Of a DNA stretch of 28,933 bases, positions 21,683 through 28,933 are shown piece by piece. Under the pieces are notes generated by a model. That model was not told where the DNA came from and did no database searches. It worked only from the letters and a program-made list of their open reading frames with translations. Within the stretch, counting starts at the first letter, position 1. Every line of letters starts with the position of its first letter. A program made the position numbers and the translations under genes. The DNA is from Amoebophrya sp. AT5.2 (Eukaryota > Sar > Dinophyceae > Syndiniales > Amoebophryaceae), in NCBI GenBank assembly GCA_005223375.1, contig RXOD01004099.1, positions 1-28,933 of the forward strand, in the 5' to 3' direction.

Positions 21683-23894
21683 CCCATGTTGCGCGTTGAC
21701 TATGAATGTCTCATCACACTATGTTTTTCTTCCTTGTTTCCCCCTCTAAGCCACACCTCCCCGCTCGAAAGCGCACAATCGGTGGTCGCTGTCGTGTACT
21801 TCCTCGTTACATCTCGTTTGGAGATAGATTATAGTTTGGTGCCTCCTGCTGCGGCGATTTGTATCACTTCTTTGCTCTTTCGCGCACTCAATCTCATCCT
21901 CTTCCCCGTCATGTCTCAGTACTTAATACAAATCCAGACTCCTGGTCCTGTCTGCACTGCGTCAACTCTGGTTGCATAATTGATCATTCGTTCAGTCACA
22001 GAACATCTTCAGCCAGCTGTCGGTCCCTGTGGCATCTATTTTGTCGCTCGTTTTCTCGTCAGTACAAAGATTCATCGCCATGCTTCTTTTCTTTGGTGAT
22101 GAATGCTTTGTTTATCTAAAAGTAAACGCCACCAGCGGGCATCATGTTCTTGATGTGCTGTCCTGATGTGTCGGGATGGACACCAACACGCCTGTTTCGA
22201 TAGAAGAATTCGCAACTACAATCCTATAAGTAAGACGAGCAGATTGACTGCAAAAAATAAAGTCCAGCGGTTCTCCATTTGGGCTACGGCGTTCGCTATT
22301 TTTTCTTCTTCTCTATCTTCTCGATCTACGTGTACGTATAGTCGTAGTACTTAAAAATTTTCTTGCTCTTCAGTGAGCCTCAACCTACGGCGCCGGCGGG
22401 AATTCGACGATTATGTTCCCCCGATGTCGTGTTGCACTTCGGAATTCTATGCAAACGATGATATCGGCAGTAGTAGTTGTAGCAGTATATCGTGACCGTA
22501 ATGAGATTCAGCGGCGAGCTCGTGAACTCGTGACAGCAAAAGGGATGTCGAGACTTCGGGAATGCTTTGACATAAGGACGCCAATCAATATGCAGGTGTA
22601 TTGACTCTGGAAAGCAAACTCAAAAACCCCAAGGTGTCTGTTGAGTCGCAAGCCACGGCATTCCAGCGAAGAAGTAGAAGATCAGCCACCGATGAGAATC
22701 TTTGATGGTACACGGCGCCAGAAAAAGTCTGCTAGTTGTAGCATCCACCCGCACAAAAGCAGCTGTACTCTTCGGCTATGTAAAGTAGTCGCACAGTTGG
22801 CTTTTTTATCGCCTGAAAGCATTCGAACTGAGGGCTACTTCTCGTCTTCGCCGCGGCACAGGCCGGCTTATTGCGTATTTATTTTTTTTTTTATACGTCT
22901 GCTCTACCATTTTTTGCCCGCAATTAAAAGAGCAAAAAAACTAATGGTGGAAACGGTGGGGTGGAGTGATGCGCTTCGTAGCTATGGTGAAAACAAAAAA
23001 TCAATGAGAAAAGAAATTAAGTTTCAAGTTGGTAGGTCGAGACCTCGTCGCTTCGCGATTTATTACATTTCTTGCTCTTCAACATCTATGTTTACTTAAT
23101 TTTGGAAGAATGTGCCGAAAGTGGGGTCCATGGTGGGTCGAGCTTAGGTCCCTCCTGGTGCTGAGGTGAATAGCGGTGATCGAGGTAAGTAGGACGCGCT
23201 GTGGTCCAGCGTTGTATCCTGAAGACATTCCAACAAATTGATGTAAACAAACGGTCTGCGGCGCTCGTCTTTGAAGATGTGTAGAAGTGAGAGGTCATAC
23301 AGATGATAGAGCAGTACAGGACTACTGCGCCTCGTACGGTACGACCTATCCACCTTCACCTATTTTTCTTTCGTGCACCTTTGTTTTGGGAAGGCGGAAC
23401 AAAAGAAAAAATAGTAGAGATAGTTATTTACTTTAGTATGCGTGCAGGGTTGACCACGCAGTGACCTGAGAGCCGATGCCGAAAATAAAAGGCAAAATAA
23501 AGCCGAGGAGTACGAACAAAGAGCAGTACAATAAAAGCAACATTACAATAATTAGCATCAACATAGATATTGGTAGTGCAGCTCTTCGTCAGGACAAGGA
23601 CTCGATAACGCAACTTCATCTGCACACTATCTGGTGTCGATTACGACCACGACCTGATAGATTCATATGAAGCTGCAGCCGACGAGTCTCCCGAATCATT
23701 TTGTATACGCACACAGGAATAGTACGACCAAAACGCAGGTGGAGTTTTCGGTGGTCAAAAATTGCATCATCGACATGATCGGTTCAAGAAGAATAGTATC
23801 ATGAGTTTGAGTACAACTAATTGATTCATCTTCATCTCGGCATCCACTTTCACAACGACAAGCACAAGCTCATCAAGCCCCCTCTCCTCACTAC
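21683..23894. other. 2.2-kb gene-poor, AT-richer stretch
   Basis: No frame is convincing. The longest (22641-23099, plus strand, 152 codons) lacks an ATG at its open end, runs through A/T homopolymers and has no recognisable domain. No RNA gene was recognised by eye. Confidence 0.4.
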
Positions 23895-25413
23895 TCAATT
23901 AGAGTTGAGCGCGCAGCTGCTGAGAACCTTCCGCTTTCCCAGATGACTGGTGAGCACCCTTCACTCACACCATTTCGTTTACTCCCTCTTCCTGGGTTCT
24001 CGGTTATTAGCTTAGCTCTCCTGGGTAAGTAAGTATCCAGCACTTCTCTCCTGCGCGAGAGCTGCCAGCGCTGCCGCTGGCCGTCGCAGCACCGTGCGTG
24101 CGCGCTTGGACGAGAAGTGGCTCCATAAAAATTCCCAAAGAACGGCCGCCAGATGTTTTTCGCGTAGTTCACCTGCTGAGCACCCTGCACTTTCCCAGGC
24201 TGGTGATGCCGTAGGGGCTGTGGTACACCATTTCGTTTCGGAACCGGAAGAACGGCACGATGAACTGTCCTAGCACGTACACGTCTAGCTTCGTCGGCGG
24301 CGCCGCCAGGTCGCCCCCTCTCTCCACCTCGCCATGAAGATCCTGAAGATCCTCGTCCATGACCCCATCCACGACCCCCCCCTCCGCTGTTGACCTTGAC
24401 TCGCAGGAGGAGGAGGGGCCTCCGCAGCGGTACTTCTCGAAGAAGTACTCGGAGGCGATCCGGAAGCTGTCCAGGAAGGCGACCAGGCAGACGATCGGGA
24501 AGGGGGTGATGCCGAGCCGGTTCAGGTCGTCCGCGTTTTCCTCCAGCCGGCTCCTCAACGCGTCCGGCGTGTTGCCCAGCTTCAGCATGTGCAGAATGAC
24601 CGAACGCGAGCTTGTGCTCTGTGCGTAGGAGACCACGTGGGACGAGAAAAAGCCCTGCAGAAAGTACAAGTCGGGGGATCCCTGGAGCTCCACAATCGCG
24701 TACGAAGACCGGTATCTGTTGCAGTTGCTCTTCTTAGTAAGAGCATCGGGGGCCGCGCGCGGCGTGCTGAGTACCAAGTCTGTTGAGATGCTGGAAGTAG
24801 AAGCTGTGGTCTCGCGACGTCGATTGGTGCCTCCAGACGAAGCGCGGGTCGTGGAGGAGGCGCCCCCCGGGGACGATGGTGCATCATGATCATCTCCCTC
24901 GACGAAGACGTTGATGTCTTCATGGGGCTCCACGGGCCTGGTCGTGGCAGGAGCCACTTGTTCTTCCGGTCGAATGAACCGCCGCCAAATGTGCTGCGTA
25001 TCCGCGATCGGGTCCTGAAAAGCTCCGGCTAGAAGGGGAGCAGGTCCTCCGATAGAAGTTGCGGCACTTCCACTTTCGGCCTCGTGGCAAACCGGCGGCG
25101 CGGACGTGGTGGACCGAACCGATGCAACCGACACACCTGACTTCGCGGAGGTCGTCGAGTTCACGGACAGGCAACGCGAGGTGCGCACCTTACACTCCCG
25201 ACCTAGAATTTTATCATTGAAATTTTTGAATGAAAGAATATATAATATAGATGGCCATCTACTCTTCTGCGCGATCATCAGGCGCAGAACATCGACGGTG
25301 CACCACAGAACAAACAGAGGCAGGCGGAAAGGAAAAACTATAAATATTTTTTTATATCCGACCCCGACGTGGACGCCGGTCGCTGCAAGTAAAAGTATGA
25401 GAAAATCTTCCAA
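23895..25413 (-). CDS. Gene E: unrecognised protein, 5' end uncertain
   Basis: The main exon runs from an uncertain start to 24173, then an intron (24172-23917) and a 22-nt last exon (23916-23895) ending LSSCALNSN and TGA. The frame is open above 25413 but the first in-frame ATG is at 25278. Alternatively the exon starts at 25202 after TTCTAG/GTCGGG, in which case the hydrophobic part encoded at 25413-25280 (FLILLLAATG, LPLFVLWCTVDVL) would be intronic or a separate membrane or signal region. The body has a disordered middle with SSPGGASSTTRASSGGT. The ordered C-terminal half has YAIVELQGSPDLYFLQGFFS, GITPFPIVCLVAFLDSFRIA and VYVLGQFIVPFFRFRNEM, which suggest a folded or membrane-associated domain. 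I do not recognise the family. Confidence 0.55.
23914..24238 (-). repeat. Imperfect direct repeat bounding the last intron of gene E
   Basis: Copy 1 is 24238-24170 (end of the main exon through the donor) and copy 2 is 23980-23914 (end of the intron through the acceptor). They share AAACGAAATGGTGT exactly (24225-24238 and 23967-23980) and TCACCAG. The last 29 nt match at 24 positions, including CTGGGAAAG and CTCAGCAG. Splicing falls at the same point of both copies, after CTCAGCAG. Confidence 0.8.
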
Positions 25414-25523
25414 CGCACAGCTACTATAACTCGTAGAGAATGGTGGAGTGAAGCATTGTAGAGTATACTGGAGTAGAAGACTATAGATGGGGTAGAGATA
25501 GAAGCACAGGAGCTACAAACATT

Positions 25524-28500
25524 TTATGCTGGTCCTCGTTTTCCGTCACTCTCAGTCTTACCAGAAGCTGGAGCAGGAGCATATCATGGTAAAAATACTA
25601 AGGAGCAGTACCTTCCTGTTCTTGTTCCTCCGTGCTCCCGCCGAAGGAGCGGCGTGAGGGGGTCGAGATTGCGTCGTCCTGGTCCTGGGGGTCCATTGGC
25701 ATGCACGTCGTTCCCAACGAGTATCCAGACTCCCTCCCGCAACTGCTACTTCCTCCTGCCCCTCCTCCTCCGCCGCCGCCACGCCACCTGCACCTCCCCT
25801 CGAACTCGTCGTCCGTTTCCAGCGCGTACACGTCTTCCAGCTCGAGGGGTGCGGGGAGGTCCACCCGCTTGTAGTTGGATGTACTAGTTCCCCGCCGCCG
25901 CGGTCTTGTTTCGCTGCTTCTCGGCTTGTTCGAGTTCGACTCGCCGTCCTGTTCCCGCCCGCCCATGCAATACCCGCGCTCCATCGTGCTCTGGTACAGA
26001 ATGGCGTCCTCGTGGCGGTAAAAATCCTTCGGAATCCGCCGCAGGAAGCAGGACGGGATCACGATCTCCTCCAAAACGTCGTCCTGCTCGTCAGACACCG
26101 CCCCCGGTCGAGTCCGAAGCCCTTTCGGCTTGCGCTTCAGCACTTGGAGCAGCGTGACACTCGTGTCAGCACACTCCTCTGCCGTCGATTCATGAGGAAG
26201 TGCGGCATTTGTAGTAGCGGTTTCGACGTGGTCCACGACCTCGCCGCGGTTCTCCTTCCCCTGCTCAGGTGTCGCGGCGGAAGTTGCCGTCGCCTTAGTC
26301 GGATGAACAGCAAGAGTTTCCTCTTCACCGCAACTTTCGAAGCCCTCTTCATGCTCGTCCTTGTCCCTTTCGTCCTCGGCCGTAGCGGTAGCCACTACTC
26401 CTACATCTGCAGTCGTGCTTTCCTCTGGAAGATGACCTTCTTGTGCTCCTCGTCCCTCGCCGTCGTCCTCGTCGTTTCCTTCGTAACGCTTTTCAAAAGC
26501 CACCAGGTCGCGGAACCCATCCGCGGTTCTTCCGAACTCGGGCCCTGCACTGGTGCCGGCGTCCTTTAGCATGCTTTCTTTTGCTAGCGCCCACGACGAT
26601 AAATCTTCTGTCTGACCCCAGACACTGTGACGAGCCGTGGAGGAGACTTTCACCAGGCGGATGCGGTCGTGGGTGAGGTGGTCTCGGTCGCGCAGGAAGT
26701 TGATGAAGCCGAGCAGTTGCTTCCTTGGAATGCCCGCGATGCCCAGGTCCTCCTGACCGCCGACCTCCGCGGGGTCGTCGAGACCCGGCAGCGAGATGCC
26801 GGCGCGCCAGAACCGAACGATGTCCGTGTAGTGTGGCAGTTGGAAGATCTGCATCGCGTTTCGCCGGGACCAGGAGCTGTAGCCGCAGCTCATGTCGTAA
26901 GCGAAGGCCGAGGGCGGCACCGGCGTCAGGTGCTCCAGCCGGGCGATCGAACACATCGAGTCCGCGGCGGCCAACGCCACGCTGCCGAAATCCTCTGGGT
27001 GCAGCTGCATAATTTGCTGGCCTTTACTAGTATTGTTCACCTCCGACGTACCCGGGTCGTTGTCGTTCTTATCATTGGTCACGAGCAGCCGCGAGTTGGA
27101 GAGCGTTTTCTCGCGGTCGAGGAGCTTGCGCTGCCGTTCCTCGTCGACGAGGAACTCTGGGTTGTAGTGCTGGATCCCCCGCTCCACTTCCGTTTGGTTG
27201 CAACCGACCGCGACCTCAGCGCCGAGCAGGCGCAATTGCCGCAGCAGGACCTCCTGAATCACCGGATGCTGGGCACGCACGAAGTCGCTGTCGATCACCA
27301 TCCGATTTTCTTGGGGTTGGTGATCGACTGCGACTTCGTGCTGCGCGCCCGTGGTCGGTCTCGATGCCGATGCTGCAGCTGTTGTACTACTGCATTCGTC
27401 GAGCCGGAGCTTCACCTCGTGCTTGCTGGCGTCGAAGATTTCGCGGCGGCCCGGTGCGGAGCTGGCGCGTTTCCGCTTTTCGACGTCCTGCGGATCCTGC
27501 GGGTCCTTCCACTCGAGAAACGTCTTTTTCTTGGTGACGTGCCGTCCGAGCCGCTGTGAGATGGCGGTGACGGACGAAGCAAGCGGGGACTGCACCCACT
27601 TCTTCGCAGGATGCACCTCTGTACTCTCTTTACCTGCAGCGGCCTCTGCAACTCCTGCCGGCAGACCACGACCGCCAGCTTCGCGTTCTTCATCTTCTGC
27701 GCCTTCTCCACGCTGATTCGCCCCTGAACTATCGCTACAACTTGTTCCAATCGGAGGTATACCTGTACTAGCAGCTGTAGCGCCACCTTCTTCTGCACCC
27801 TCCCTCGGCGGCGGTGCTCCTGAAACCGTGGGCGCCGGTTCCACCGGACGCCAGTGGTCGGAGGTTCCGCAGGAGTCTGCCAGCAGTGAGGGAACACTCA
27901 AGTTCTGCAACAACATGGGTTTCACGGTGGGGGCGAGCGTATGCGAGCAGACGTACTCGATGAAGTCTCCCTTCTCCGAAGCCCTTTCGCAGTTCCAGCC
28001 CATTGCAGGGTTGAGAAAAAAGTCGCAGCTCTTCATCGGCGGCTTCTTGTTGTGCAGCTGGCATTGCGTGATCGTGATCCGGAGGCAGCCGCCGTGGTCG
28101 CTGGAGGTGCTGCGCAAGCCGCAAAGTGACCACCAGAGGCGGGGGAGGGGCAGGAGCCGCGTCCCGCGGTCGGCTAGCATCTCGGAGACGTTACGATCGG
28201 TTACGCAGGGCCCCGTGTGGATATCTTCTTCTTCACTAGTTGTACCTCTGCCATTTATAATATCGCCGTTTGTTGAAGAAGTCGAGGACGACAATGGGGA
28301 TGTTTTTTTCGCTTGCAGTTGTAGCTGAGCCCCCGCGGTTTTTTTCTCCAGCAGCTTTTCCTGATCGTGAGAGGAGGGGATGAGCGGCGCACTGGAGGTC
28401 GTGAGCGCAGCTGCCGCCGATACGACGCGCGCAAGCGCGTCCCCGACGACCGCAAGGCGCCCGGGAGCGCAGCTCTCAGCTGTGCTACTGGGCGTCATCT

Positions 28501-28933
28501 TCCCACCCGGTGGCCCGGAACCGGGACACGGAGGGGGGTTGACATGTTGCCCTTCCGGCTGCGAGCAGTTACTCTGTGCCTCGCCACTGGAGCCAAAGCG
28601 GACCGCGCCGCCGAAGATGCCGCCGTCTAGACCCTTGGCCGCGCCGCCCGCCGAAGATGCCGTCGTCGGACCAGCTTTGCTTCTCCCCAGCTGCAGGAGC
28701 GCTTTGTAGTTGTTTTTGCCCGCTTTGCCTTTCCCGCTCCGCATCGCAGCACGCTGCAGCTGGCTTTGAGCCTCGTTAATTTCGGCGGCTGCGAGTGCGG
28801 CTTCGGGTTCTTCATCTTGTGCTGCGGCTACTAGCTTTGGGTTGCACGCGACGCACAGCCAGTGCTCCTGGTTGCCGCCCCGGTCTTTAAACCAAGCCGT
28901 GAACAGCTCACCAAATGTTCGCGACAACGGCAT
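25524..28933 (-). CDS. Gene F: unrecognised protein of over 1100 residues, reaches the right edge
   Basis: A single frame of 1111 codons runs from the window edge; the ATG at 28933 is the last codon available, so the true start may lie outside. Near the N-terminus is CVAC (residues 27-30) in EHWLCVACNPKL, half of a possible zinc site. Ordered parts are near residues 275-345 (LPRLWWSLCGLRST, CDFFLNPAMGWNCERA) and 690-830 (AFAYDMSCGYSSWSRRNAMQ, LPHYTDIVRFWRAGISLPGL, KQLLGFINFLRDRDHLTHDR). Long Ser/Ala/Glu linkers separate them, and a poly-Gly run lies near the C-terminus. The frame stops at 25598, but a donor (GAAG/GTACTG, 25611) and acceptor (CTCCAG/CTT, 25568) in phase 1 would replace the last four codons by ASGKTESDGKRGPA and a TAA at 25524. 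That 44-nt intron is short, so both ends remain possible. No family was recognised. Confidence 0.6.

Noticed and set aside
22641..23099. A 152-codon plus-strand frame with a hydrophobic middle
   Set aside because: It opens at a non-ATG codon, runs through A/T homopolymer tracts that create the apparent membrane segment, and lies on the opposite strand to every supported gene.
23891..24190. A minus-strand frame reading VNYAKNIWRPFFGNFYGAT within the gene E intron
   Set aside because: It looks locally protein-like, but no donor-acceptor pair joins it to the main exon without a 15-nt intron or a frameshift; the intron between duplicated ends explains the region better.
26627..27559. A 310-codon plus-strand frame
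   Set aside because: It is antisense to gene F, whose 1111-codon frame is much longer and has the same compositional style as neighbouring genes.
1..28933. CRISPR array, rRNA, prophage or bacterial operon
   Set aside because: No spaced direct repeats, rRNA-like sequence, ribosome-binding-site-led gene runs or phage genes were seen; the intron-bearing genes are eukaryotic.

Overview
This window looks like nuclear DNA of a protist, most probably an alveolate of the dinoflagellate lineage. A compact, parasitic-type (syndinian, Amoebophrya-like) genome fits best, but that placement is inference. The reasons are: protein-coding exons rich in Ser/Ala/Gly/Thr low-complexity linkers; short introns (about 0.1-0.5 kb) in most genes, usually with a G directly after the acceptor AG; acceptor-like AG sites a few bases or less upstream of start codons (compatible with spliced-leader trans-splicing); and every supported gene on the minus strand, as in unidirectional dinoflagellate gene arrays. 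No rRNA, tRNA, CRISPR array, bacterial operon or viral gene was seen.

Layout, read in the direction of transcription (right to left): (F) a long unrecognised protein entering from the right edge, 28933 to about 25525; (E) an unrecognised protein, about 25413-23895, whose last intron is bounded by two related copies of the same sequence; a 2.2 kb gene-poor stretch; (D) a 480-residue unrecognised protein, 21671-20229; a gene-poor stretch holding a GC-rich island (about 18997-19309); (T) a TRAPPC8/Trs85-type vesicle-tethering subunit, 18974-13722, whose N-terminal part is missing and whose reading frame stops inside a perfect 34-bp inverted repeat; (C) a 1049-residue acidic coiled-coil protein, 13237-9231; (H) a 437-residue protein with a CxxC N-terminus and an HNH-like Cys/Asn/His cluster, 8271-6506, four exons; (A) a 423-residue unrecognised protein, 4446-3063; (B) a probable membrane protein, 2131 to the left edge, at least four exons.

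The genes do not form an evident pathway; they look like unrelated housekeeping and lineage-specific genes sharing a strand. Splice junctions were worked out by hand by matching reading phase across GT-AG (once GC-AG) boundaries, so exon models for H, A, B, C and T are supported by phase but not by transcripts. The best leads are the palindrome and GC-rich island that cut off the TRAPPC8 gene, the intron in gene E that looks born from a tandem duplication, introns with the same AGGT or a longer direct repeat at both ends, and the HNH-like protein.
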